A stretch of 22,548 nucleotides of DNA from positions 1 through 22,548 of the forward strand of contig JAWOGN010000404.1 in NCBI GenBank assembly GCA_046496815.1. Direction: 5' to 3'. Positions 6,081-13,046 of this stretch are shown here, piece after piece. Origin of the DNA: JAWOGN01 sp046496815. Its GTDB lineage: Bacteria; Desulfobacterota; DSM-4660; Desulfatiglandales; Desulfatiglandaceae. The position numbers were made by a program, and so were the translations under genes. Every line of letters begins with the position of its first letter. Positions within the stretch are counted from its first letter, which is position 1. The notes below the pieces were generated by a model. It ran no database searches. It saw only the letters and a program-made list of their open reading frames with translations, and was not told the origin of the DNA.

Positions 6081-8192
6081 GTGTATGGCGAATACGGATA
6101 TATAGAGGAAGGAAAACTCGGAAAGCCTTACAACTTCAGGCTGTTGAAGCGACTTTCCCATTACGCGGTTCCTTACACCAAACCCATCTTCGCCGCCCTC
6201 ATCCTGACCATCCTGATCACGCTTTTTGACCTGGCGATACCGTACCTCACCAAAATCGCCATCGACAGGTACATCCTCGCTTCCTGGTACCGAATCGATC
6301 TCACCAAGTTGACCGGGGAGGCGGCAAAAGATCTTACGGACAAGTATGGGGAGGCCTTGATCAAAAGCAGGGATGGAACCCAATACTTTATTTCTCACCT
6401 GAAACTGAAGGCGCTCGATCCCGCGGATCTCCATGCATACAGGGACCGCCAAATTCTCACTTCAACACGCTTTTACCGGATTGAACCCCACACCCAACCG
6501 GACATTGGGGCTGACAGAGAGATGGGGCCGACGCATGAAATGGCCGACGGCTCCATTTTGATCGTCTACAGCCGTCTCCACAACTTCCCCAAAAAAGATA
6601 TCCTGAAGATCAGATCCGGAGACATACGCGGCGTCACCCGGGTCGCCCTGGTATTCATTTTTCTCCTGCTGCTGACCTTCGGACTTAGCTATGCAGAGTA
6701 CTACTTGTTGGAATTCACCGGGCAGCATATCATGCAGGACATCCGACTGAAACTCTTTCAAAGAATGCAGGGGCAAGCCGTACGGTTTTTCGATCGACAT
6801 CCGGTCGGCCGCCTGGTTACCCGGGCAACCAATGACATCGAAAACCTCAATGAGATGTTTCGGTCCGTATTTATCACCGTGTTCAAGGATGTCTTTCTCC
6901 TCACGGGCATCCTCGCCATCCTTCTGTACCTGAATTGGCGTCTGGCGATGCTATCCTTTCTCCTCCTTCCGTTTATCTTCGGACTCACATTTATCTTCAG
7001 CACGCTGGCGCGAGAAGCGTTTCGAGAGCTCCGTACCACCGTGGCGAAGATCAATGCATTCTTGCAGGAACGGATTACGGGAATGCGCATCATACAGCTT
7101 TTCGTCAGGGAAAAATTTCAAATGGACACGTTCGCTCGCATCAACCGAGAAAATTATTTGGCCGGCATGAAGCAGATCCGCGTGTTTGCCGTCTTCATGC
7201 CGATTATGGAGCTGTTTTCCGCTTTCGCCGTTGCCCTGATTCTCTGGCATGGCGGCGGCAAAGTGATTCAAGAACAGCTCACCTTAGGGGCGCTGGTCGC
7301 CTTCATCAGCTATATTCAGATGTTCTTCAAGCCGATTCGCGACATATCTGAAAAATACAATATCATGCAATCGGCCATGGCTTCCACCGAACGAATCTTT
7401 GAGTTTATGGATCACGACGCGGAGATCCCCGAGCCTGAGATCTCCCAAACACCGCCCAAAGTGAGCGGGCATCTGGCCTTTCAAGATGTATCTTTCGGCT
7501 ATGAAAAAAATAGGCCGGTGCTCTCCCACATCTCCTTCGCGGTAAAGCCCGGGGAAACGGTCGCCATTGTGGGAGCCACAGGGTCAGGGAAAACCACACT
7601 GGTAAACCTGATGGAGCGGTTTTATGATCCGGATGCGGGCGCGGTGCTGCTGGACGGCGTGGACCTCAGAAAGTGGCCCAAACAGCTGTTGCACGAAAAC
7701 ATCAGCCTTGTCATGCAAGACGTGTTCATTTTTGCAGGAAATCTGGCGGAAAATATTTCTCTCGGCCGGGAATTTTCGGATGAGAATGCGCTCAGGCGCG
7801 CAGCCGAAAAGGCCAATGCCCTCGCATTTATCGAAAGGCTTCCCGGTGGGTTTCAGCAGGACATCGGCGAAGGCGGGGGCACCCTTTCAGCCGGGGAACG
7901 GCAGCTCCTGTCTTTCGCCAGAGCGTTGGCCGCAAACCCGCGTGTTCTCATCCTTGATGAGGCGACATCCAGTGTGGATCCGGAGACCGAGGGACTCATT
8001 CAAGAAGCCGTTTCCCGGATCGCCGTCAATCGGACCACCCTGGTTGTGGCCCACAGGCTTTCCACCATTCGAAATGCGGACCGGATCTTGGTCATGCACC
8101 ACGGTCGGATCGTCGAACAGGGTCGTCATGATGCGTTGATGAAACGGGGAGGCATTTACTACAAGCTCAACAAGTTGAGGGAAGCGGAATGA
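6081..8192 (+). CDS. ABC exporter half-transporter, catalytically competent subunit with extracytoplasmic insert
   Basis: A 703-residue fused permease-ATPase, the second half of the heterodimer. The nucleotide-binding domain has Walker A GATGSGKT (498-505), a non-canonical signature LSAGE (602-606) and Walker B with intact catalytic Glu627 (LILDEATSSVD). In the heterodimer the LSAGE signature would face the partner's Asp510 site, giving one degenerate and one active ATP site. It is about 100 residues longer than usual because of an insert of roughly 118 residues (66-183) between the first and second membrane helices, which should lie outside the cytoplasm. The start is GTG 6081, with GGAG about 10 bases upstream inside the preceding gene, so translation is probably coupled. 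Confidence 0.92.
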   Translation: MYGEYGYIEEGKLGKPYNFRLLKRLSHYAVPYTKPIFAALILTILITLFDLAIPYLTKIAIDRYILASWYRIDLTKLTGEAAKDLTDKYGEALIKSRDGTQYFISHLKLKALDPADLHAYRDRQILTSTRFYRIEPHTQPDIGADREMGPTHEMADGSILIVYSRLHNFPKKDILKIRSGDIRGVTRVALVFIFLLLLTFGLSYAEYYLLEFTGQHIMQDIRLKLFQRMQGQAVRFFDRHPVGRLVTRATNDIENLNEMFRSVFITVFKDVFLLTGILAILLYLNWRLAMLSFLLLPFIFGLTFIFSTLAREAFRELRTTVAKINAFLQERITGMRIIQLFVREKFQMDTFARINRENYLAGMKQIRVFAVFMPIMELFSAFAVALILWHGGGKVIQEQLTLGALVAFISYIQMFFKPIRDISEKYNIMQSAMASTERIFEFMDHDAEIPEPEISQTPPKVSGHLAFQDVSFGYEKNRPVLSHISFAVKPGETVAIVGATGSGKTTLVNLMERFYDPDAGAVLLDGVDLRKWPKQLLHENISLVMQDVFIFAGNLAENISLGREFSDENALRRAAEKANALAFIERLPGGFQQDIGEGGGTLSAGERQLLSFARALAANPRVLILDEATSSVDPETEGLIQEAVSRIAVNRTTLVVAHRLSTIRNADRILVMHHGRIVEQGRHDALMKRGGIYYKLNKLREAE

Positions 8193-8225
8193 CGTGCCGC
8201 TCCGCCGGATAAGAAAGAATTCCCA

Positions 8226-9731
8226 TCATCCATGCCGGGCGTGAAATCGCTCGTATGCGACCATTTTGGAAAGGACGTTCACCGCACTCTCCGGCGTCTG
8301 ATAAAACACCCCGCTATACCGCTTGCCGGCCGGAGGCCGAACGACCCCCTCCCCCGTGTTGGCCAGGGATACGCCGATCACCGGTTTCTCGTAGGTTTCC
8401 ATCAAATCGACCATCTTCGCAATGTAGTTTTTCTCATACACCTGACTAAAAGCGGCCATCTGGTCCAGAAACTCCGAAGAAAGGGCCTTTTCGACCTTTC
8501 GGGTCGACTGAATCAGCAAACGAACCATTTCAACCCGACCCACGATCCCAAGGCTGATAACGGCGTCAATTCCCTCCCATTTCAAGAGCGCCTCCACGGC
8601 CGCCATGGGGACTTCCAGGTCCCGGGTTCCCACCAGATCAACCGGGTTTCCCCGACTCCAGAACGGGGGAAGATACTTGCTGATCGTTTGAATGATATGC
8701 TCCGGAAGCCTTGGCACAGCCAGTCCTCGCCGGTTGCATTCATCCGCAGTGACAACGCCCCATCCGCCGCCCAGCGTCACAATGCCGACGCGATTGCCTT
8801 TGGGCATCGGCAGGGACGATAAGCCGGCGGACAAATCAAGCAATTCCGACGGCACGGACACGTTCAAAATGCCCGACTGGCGACATGCCGCCCTAAAAAC
8901 GGCATCCTCACCACTCATAGACCCCGTGTGGGAGGCTGCGGCTTTTCGCCCCGCTTCGGTTCGGCCGCCTTTCAGAACAATGATGGGTTTGGTCCGATTG
9001 ACGCGCTTCGCCACATCCAAAAAATATCTGCCGTCTCCCACGCTTTCGAGGTAAAGGATAATGGTGCGGGTCTGCGGGTCACACGCCAGATACTGCAAAT
9101 AATCCGTGCAGGTAAGGAGGCCCTCGTTTCCCGATCCCACAAACAGAGAAACCCCGATTCCTTGCTGTTCCGCCCAGTGGATCAGCTGGTTGCCCAAATT
9201 GCCGGATTGGGAGACAAACGCCACCGATCCCTTTCGGGGCCTGGCGTGGCTCCCTGTGGCGAAAAGCCCGGCGTAGGGGCATATGATGCCCATGGTATTG
9301 GGTCCGATGAGCGTAAGATTTCTTTGCTTACAGATGTCTACGATCCGCGCTTCAAGCGCCTTGCCCTTGTCGTCCGTTTCGCTGAATCCGGAGGTGATAA
9401 CCACCACGCCGGATACGCCCTTTTCACCACAGGCTTCCAGAATTCCTGCAACGGTGCTCGCGGGAGTGGTGATAAAGGCCAGGTCCACGGCATCGGGGAT
9501 ATCGCGAATGTCCCTATAGACAGGGAGACCGCAGATGACTTTATCCTTGGGATTTACGGGAAATACTTTGCCCGGAAAGTCTCCGGCTACAATGTTACTG
9601 AGAATCAATTGGCCCCACTTGCCAAAGGTCGAAGATGCCCCGATAACGGCAACCGATTGGGGCGCAAGACCGACGTCGAGGCCTGATAAAGCATCCGGGG
9701 TGCCGACCGGGGTGTGCATCAATGTCTTCAT
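8226..9731 (-). CDS. CoA-binding, ADP-forming acyl-CoA synthetase alpha-type protein (no ATP-grasp subunit)
   Basis: A 501-residue protein arranged like the alpha part of ADP-forming acetyl/acyl-CoA synthetases. It has an N-terminal CoA-binding Rossmann domain (SVAVIGASSTFGKWG near residue 27), then succinyl-CoA-ligase-like flavodoxin domains (SVAFVSQSGNLGNQ, GRTEAGRKAAASHTGSMSG). His268 in ASHTG is at the position of the phosphohistidine used to shuttle phosphate. The ATP-grasp (beta) part needed for a full reaction is not fused and not adjacent. Either the partner is elsewhere or the protein has another role, as with protein-acetyltransferase-type fusions. ATG 9731 has AAAGGA about 10 bases upstream. 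It converges on the ABC exporter operon with only 33 bases between stop codons. Substrate acid unknown. Confidence 0.85.
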   Translation of the reverse strand: MKTLMHTPVGTPDALSGLDVGLAPQSVAVIGASSTFGKWGQLILSNIVAGDFPGKVFPVNPKDKVICGLPVYRDIRDIPDAVDLAFITTPASTVAGILEACGEKGVSGVVVITSGFSETDDKGKALEARIVDICKQRNLTLIGPNTMGIICPYAGLFATGSHARPRKGSVAFVSQSGNLGNQLIHWAEQQGIGVSLFVGSGNEGLLTCTDYLQYLACDPQTRTIILYLESVGDGRYFLDVAKRVNRTKPIIVLKGGRTEAGRKAAASHTGSMSGEDAVFRAACRQSGILNVSVPSELLDLSAGLSSLPMPKGNRVGIVTLGGGWGVVTADECNRRGLAVPRLPEHIIQTISKYLPPFWSRGNPVDLVGTRDLEVPMAAVEALLKWEGIDAVISLGIVGRVEMVRLLIQSTRKVEKALSSEFLDQMAAFSQVYEKNYIAKMVDLMETYEKPVIGVSLANTGEGVVRPPAGKRYSGVFYQTPESAVNVLSKMVAYERFHARHG

Positions 9732-9941
9732 GTTTCAACAAATCCTTTCCGTATCCAGGTTGAGCGATTCAGGCGCGTGTAAAATCAACGGCGCCGGTGT
9801 TTGGGAATTTTGCACGATTGAACCCAAAAAATAGATCCGCAAGCATCTCAAAATTGACTTGATTTCGTGCCCGCTCATTTCATAGCATAAATTTTTGAAA
9901 GATCGCTGTAAATAAATTACCGGCTGGAACGAGGGACCGGT

Positions 9942-10877
9942 TTGAAACGGTATCGGGATTACAATACATACTTGAGAGAGATATTTGGAGAGCGGGTTCA
10001 AAAAATCTCCCTCGACGCGGGCCTGGGTTGTCCCAATCGCGACGGCACCATTTCGACCGAAGGCTGCATTTTTTGTGATCGCCGGGGTTCCGGGACCGGT
10101 GCGTGGTTAAACCATCATCTTCCCATAAAAGAACAAATGCGCCGGGGTCGAAGCTACTTGCAGAGACGGTACCACGCCCGAAAATTTATCGCCTATTTTC
10201 AATCCTTTACAAATACTTATGCGCCGCTTTCTCACCTCAAGGCGCTGTATGATGCGGCGCTGGACCCCGAAGACGTGGTCGGTCTTTCCGTGGCCACGAG
10301 ACCTGATTGTGTGGACCGGAATATTCTGGAGCTCTTGAGCACCTACCGGCGCAATTATCTCGTTTGTGTTGAACTCGGCTTGCAATCCGCCCACGACAGG
10401 ACGCTCGAGCGAATCAACCGCGGACATGATGTGTCCTGTTTTGAGCAAAGTATCAATTTGGCCTGCGAATACGGGGTGAACACCTGCGCGCACATCATTT
10501 TGGGGTTGCCGGGTGAAAACCGCGTCATGATGCTGGAAACCGCGCGCTATCTCTCCACCCTACCGGTCCGGGCAGTCAAAATCCATCTCCTCTATGTCGT
10601 TAAACACACTCCCCTGGCGGATCTCTATGAAAAGGGAGGGGTTCGACCCCTTGGGCAGGCACAATATGTGGATTTGGTTGTCGACTTTCTGGAGCGGCTC
10701 TCTCCCGATATGGTGATCCAAAGGCTGACAGGAGACCCGGTAGCATCCGAACTTCTCGCACCGGTTTGGGCCAAGGACAAATCAAAGAACCTGAGACTCA
10801 TTCAAGAAGCCCTTGAAAGGAGGGACACCTGGCAGGGAAGACGGTACCGAGGGTCTCCCGTTGCCGGAATCCCTTAA
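9942..10877 (+). CDS. TIGR01212-family radical SAM protein (YhcC-like)
   Basis: A 311-residue radical SAM protein. The cluster cysteines are Cys30, Cys42 and Cys45 in GCPNRDGTISTEGCIFC, the spaced pattern of the Elp3-like TIGR01212 group that includes Escherichia coli YhcC. Further family features are SVATRPDC, VELGLQSAHDRTLERINRGHD and the HIILGLPGE segment. The group's reaction is not established, though its relation to Elp3/MiaB-type enzymes suggests RNA or small-molecule chemistry (inference). The start is TTG 9942, preceded by GAGGG at a 7-base spacing, and the product begins MKRYRDYNTYLRE as usual for the family. It stands alone between opposite-strand genes. Length is normal. Confidence 0.9.
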   Translation: MKRYRDYNTYLREIFGERVQKISLDAGLGCPNRDGTISTEGCIFCDRRGSGTGAWLNHHLPIKEQMRRGRSYLQRRYHARKFIAYFQSFTNTYAPLSHLKALYDAALDPEDVVGLSVATRPDCVDRNILELLSTYRRNYLVCVELGLQSAHDRTLERINRGHDVSCFEQSINLACEYGVNTCAHIILGLPGENRVMMLETARYLSTLPVRAVKIHLLYVVKHTPLADLYEKGGVRPLGQAQYVDLVVDFLERLSPDMVIQRLTGDPVASELLAPVWAKDKSKNLRLIQEALERRDTWQGRRYRGSPVAGIP

Positions 10878-10898
10878 CCGCAGATGGCTTGACATTTT

Positions 10899-10940
10899 TC
10901 AACCCGAAACGCCAAACCCTGAACCGCTCAACCTTGGTAA
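10899..10940 (+). repeat. Degenerate AACC tandem tract, copy C
   Basis: AACC is found at 10901, 10915, 10922 and 10930, with weaker AAAC/AAC units between and after. The spacing is again 7-8 bases. It begins 22 bases after the radical SAM stop and ends 5 bases before a REP-like element. Confidence 0.6.
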
Positions 10941-10945
10941 CACTT

Positions 10946-10972
10946 GGGGACCGTTGGGATCGCTTTCAGAAG
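10946..10972 (+). repeat. REP-like element, copy C
   Basis: GGGGACCGTTGGGATCGCTT at 10946-10965, followed by TCAGAAG, matches the arms at 3856 and 4079 except for G/A and T/G substitutions and a G-to-C change in TTTGAGA. It sits between convergent genes (radical SAM and the minus-strand unknown gene), a typical place for REP elements. The inverted partner arm is absent here. Confidence 0.65.
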
Positions 10973-11013
10973 ACCACAGGGTGAGTCGAAAAAGGCGGGA
11001 TCTACGTGGAGAC

Positions 11014-11559
11014 TTATGGTTGGGGCTCCCCGAATTTCTTGCGAATAAGCTCATCCAGAACGATGTCGTACTCACGGGAACCGGGCACCAGGGATTTGTT
11101 GCGGCTTATCTGGGCCATGATTTCTTCCTCACCCCGTTCGAATTGGATATTAATCCGGCTGATGACCCCGTTTACCACCTGATAGATCTCCACGTCCGTA
11201 CCATAAATCTCAATCACATCGGGGTGGTTGATCAGCACTTCCATGATATACTGGGTCATGTATAAGGAATAAGGATTTGGACGGGGAACGAGGCTCCGAA
11301 TCGGGGCGATAAAGTACTTAAAATCGAATTCCGAGCTCCTTTGGCTTTTTTTCAGGCCATCGAGTATTGCGTCGGAGATGGCGGCAGGTTTGTCGGTCTC
11401 GATAATTTTTTCCATTAACAGCTTCTGGGAAAGCTTTTTGTGGATTTCACTGAGTTTAAACTTAAAAAACCTGTCACGCCGGAAAATTTGTTGTTTTTCC
11501 TGCCTTTCAAGTCGATTGAGGATTTTGTCCTGCACCCTGCCGCTATCCCATGTCTTCAT
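11014..11559 (-). CDS. Conserved-looking hypothetical protein
   Basis: A soluble 181-residue protein that I could not assign to a family. The N-terminal 80 residues are charged and strongly helical (RLERQEKQQIFRRDRFFKFK and on), so a coiled coil is possible. The middle part has FIAPIRSLVPRPNPYSLYMT, then an alternating segment (VIEIYGTDVEIYQVVNGVISRINIQF) that looks like beta strands. It has no signal peptide, membrane helix or cysteine. It lies 35 bases after the FmdB-type gene on the same strand and is probably in the same transcript. GAGG lies about 14 bases before ATG 11559, a poor ribosome site, so translation may be modest. Codon use looks ordinary for the window. Confidence 0.75.
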   Translation of the reverse strand: MKTWDSGRVQDKILNRLERQEKQQIFRRDRFFKFKLSEIHKKLSQKLLMEKIIETDKPAAISDAILDGLKKSQRSSEFDFKYFIAPIRSLVPRPNPYSLYMTQYIMEVLINHPDVIEIYGTDVEIYQVVNGVISRINIQFERGEEEIMAQISRNKSLVPGSREYDIVLDELIRKKFGEPQP

Positions 11560-11594
11560 GATTCAGAGTTTTCCTCGCTTCATCGATGCTTTCC

Positions 11595-11921
11595 TCATTG
11601 GGTGGAGGACACCCCTTTCTTTTTCGTGTCAGCGGATTCTTTCGCTTTGGGGCTGTCCGGTTTCGAGGTTTCTTTGGACGCCGTTGATGCCGCACTTGAA
11701 TTTTTTTCGGGATGTGTTTTTTCGCCCTGATTTCCAGCGGACTTGGACGCGTAATCCGTCACATACCATCCGGTGCCCTTTAAATGAAACGAACTGTGAG
11801 AAATGACTTTTCTCAGTTTTCCGTGACACCGATCACATTCCGTGAGGGGCGGCTCGGAGAATTTCTGCCAGGCCTCCCTCAATTGTCCGCATTTTGTACA
11901 CTCATATTCGTAAATCGGCAC
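11595..11921 (-). CDS. FmdB-family zinc-ribbon protein
   Basis: A 108-residue small protein. Its N-terminus has the FmdB/CxxC_CxxC_SSSS zinc-ribbon form (PF09723): PIYEYECTKCG, then about 20 residues later ECDRCHG, giving the four zinc ligands. A GTGWYVTDY segment follows, and the last 45 residues are a low-complexity tail rich in Ser, Lys, Ala and Glu. The family's function is poorly known; it was first named as a putative regulator near formamidase genes. The GTG at 11921 is chosen because GGAGGTG precedes it by 7 bases, and the family begins MPIYEY. An upstream ATG at 11990 would add 23 residues unlike the family. Confidence 0.85.
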   Translation of the reverse strand: MPIYEYECTKCGQLREAWQKFSEPPLTECDRCHGKLRKVISHSSFHLKGTGWYVTDYASKSAGNQGEKTHPEKNSSAASTASKETSKPDSPKAKESADTKKKGVSSTQ

Positions 11922-12080
11922 GTCTGACCACCTCCATATTTTTTCAACGGCTTCCCTCGGAGGCTGTCCGAGAGCGGCAATTTTCCTCAACCTCTACGTC
12001 AAACTGAAATCATACGCCTCAAAATACGCCCCGGTATTCCTGTGGGTATCGTTTCCGCCTTGCTTGATCTTGCAAATATC

Positions 12081-12629
12081 TCAGTCTCTGACAGCCTCCC
12101 AGCAATGCGCCGTTTCGCAGATCCTGTAATCCTCGTAGGCATCAAGCACATAATTCAAATTCGGCAGGTTCAGATTCTCAAGGATCTTGAAGGTCGTGTC
12201 GTGGACAACGGCCTCCTCCTTCTCTTTTTCTTTCCCGGAAACATCGAAGCGTTGAAAAAAATTGCAAAACCGGACAACATGAACCAGCTCGTGGGTAAAC
12301 ACATATACGAGGAGGGAGAGAAGCCCCAGGCGACTATCCCGCCTCAAGGCCTCCAAAATCTGATGGTCTTGCAGGCAAATAAAATAGAAATCGCGCTTTT
12401 TCGTCTTTGAATCAAAATCGGTCACCAGCCTGGAACCCCGGTTCAACATCGCAAAAGCCCGCTGGGTTATTTCATCTGCGCTCAGTGAAGACAGCGTCTT
12501 AACGTCGTATCGGTGCCGCTTCCACTGCCCCGGGCTGAACTTATAAAAGTTTCCCGTAGCGTCCTCGGCGACATCGAGCGCCTCACTCACCGTCAAAATA
12601 TCATTCTCTTTGAAAGGCAAATAGGCCAT
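12081..12629 (-). CDS. Hypothetical protein with zincin-like HEXXH motif
   Basis: A 182-residue protein with HELVH at residues 113-117 inside a hydrophobic helix (LLVYVFTHELVHVVRF). This is the metal-binding and catalytic signature of zincin metallopeptidases. A further histidine at 143 (EEAVVHDTTF), with acidic residues before it, could supply the third ligand, about 26 residues later. I do not recognise a named family. The N-terminal half (FYKFSPGQWKRHRYDV) has no known motif. There is no signal peptide or membrane segment, so it should be cytoplasmic. A plausible sigma70 promoter lies upstream at 12665-12692. No good Shine-Dalgarno precedes ATG 12629. It probably heads a transcript with the FmdB-type gene and the unknown gene. 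Confidence 0.78.
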   Translation of the reverse strand: MAYLPFKENDILTVSEALDVAEDATGNFYKFSPGQWKRHRYDVKTLSSLSADEITQRAFAMLNRGSRLVTDFDSKTKKRDFYFICLQDHQILEALRRDSRLGLLSLLVYVFTHELVHVVRFCNFFQRFDVSGKEKEKEEAVVHDTTFKILENLNLPNLNYVLDAYEDYRICETAHCWEAVRD

Positions 12630-12664
12630 TTCACAACGGCTTATGACTGAAATTCAACCGAACT

Positions 12665-12692
12665 AATTTAACACCAATCAACGAGATGTCAA
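12665..12692 (-). promoter_or_regulatory. Putative sigma70 promoter for HEXXH gene
   Basis: Read on the minus strand, a consensus -35 TTGACA (12692-12687) is followed by a 16-base spacer and -10 TAAATT (12670-12665). The start of transcription would be near 12658, giving a leader of about 29 bases before ATG 12629. It also lies directly downstream of the tRNA gene. Confidence 0.55.
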
Positions 12693-12712
12693 CACCGGTA
12701 CGGTATTTTTAC

Positions 12713-12789
12713 TGGTGGCGGTGACTGGACTCGAACCAGTGACGCTGCGGATATGAGCCGCATGCTCTGACCGACTGAGCTACACCGCC
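12713..12789 (-). tRNA. tRNA-Met (CAT), elongator type, CCA encoded
   Basis: The minus strand folds into a full cloverleaf. The 7-bp acceptor stem is GGCGGTG (12789-12783) with CACCGCC (12723-12717), with discriminator A and an encoded CCA (12715-12713). The D arm has TAGCTCAGTCGGTCAGAGC. The anticodon stem TGCGG/CCGCA encloses CTCATAT, so the anticodon CAT is at 12755-12753. The T arm contains GGTTCGAGTCC. The G1-C72 pair rules out a bacterial initiator tRNA, which has a mismatched 1-72 position. A lysidine-modified tRNA-Ile2 also carries CAT, but the body resembles elongator Met. Confidence 0.95.
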
Positions 12790-12821
12790 GGTTGTCCTTT
12801 TAATCCAAAAAATTTATTAGA

Positions 12822-12850
12822 ATTATAGCTTTTGTCAATCAAATAATCAA
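12822..12850 (-). promoter_or_regulatory. Promoter of the tRNA-Met gene
   Basis: Read on the minus strand, TTGATT (12850-12845), a 17-base spacer and a perfect TATAAT (12827-12822) form a strong sigma70-type promoter. The predicted transcription start near 12815 leaves about 26 bases before the mature tRNA 5' end. The A/T-rich leader contrasts with the GC-rich flank beyond 12860. Confidence 0.65.
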
Positions 12851-12988
12851 TACACCTCGTCCGAATATCGCAGTTGGACAGGTCCGCGAACCGCGGCGGT
12901 TCGGAATTCCGGATTGCGGGTTTCTCCCCTCGGCTCCTCTCGCGGTCCACGCCTTCCCCGGCAACCCGGAACCCCTTTATTGATGAAA

Positions 12989-13011
12989 GATACCGGTACC
13001 CTCTCGGTATC
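12989..13011 (-). terminator. Hairpin downstream of etfA, possible terminator
   Basis: GATACCG (12989-12995) and CGGTATC (13005-13011) pair around a 9-base loop, 36 bases past the etfA stop on the minus strand. Only a short TTT follows, so it is at best a weak intrinsic terminator. A second imperfect GC hairpin (12883-12905) lies farther downstream with no T-run. Confidence 0.35.
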
Positions 13012-13046
13012 CATGGTTAATCGAACGGGGCTTTTGGAAATTCCTG

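Noticed and set aside
9854..9885. Promoter for the radical SAM gene (TTGATT with TAGCAT)
   Set aside because: An 18-base spacing and 4/6 matches in an A/T-rich stretch are too weak to report as a feature.
10813..11265. 150-codon plus-strand frame after the radical SAM gene
   Set aside because: It overlaps the end of the radical SAM gene, runs through the AACC tract and REP copy, and then lies antisense to the unknown gene. It shows no domain.
11956..11972. CTCGGA-GGCTG-TCCGAG hairpin as a terminator
   Set aside because: It is short, has no T-run in the minus direction, and lies between genes likely to be co-transcribed.
12713..12789. tRNA-Ile2 (lysidine) instead of tRNA-Met
   Set aside because: The anticodon is CAT in both, but the acceptor stem and body resemble elongator Met. 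A tRNA classifier and the presence of another CAT tRNA elsewhere would settle it.
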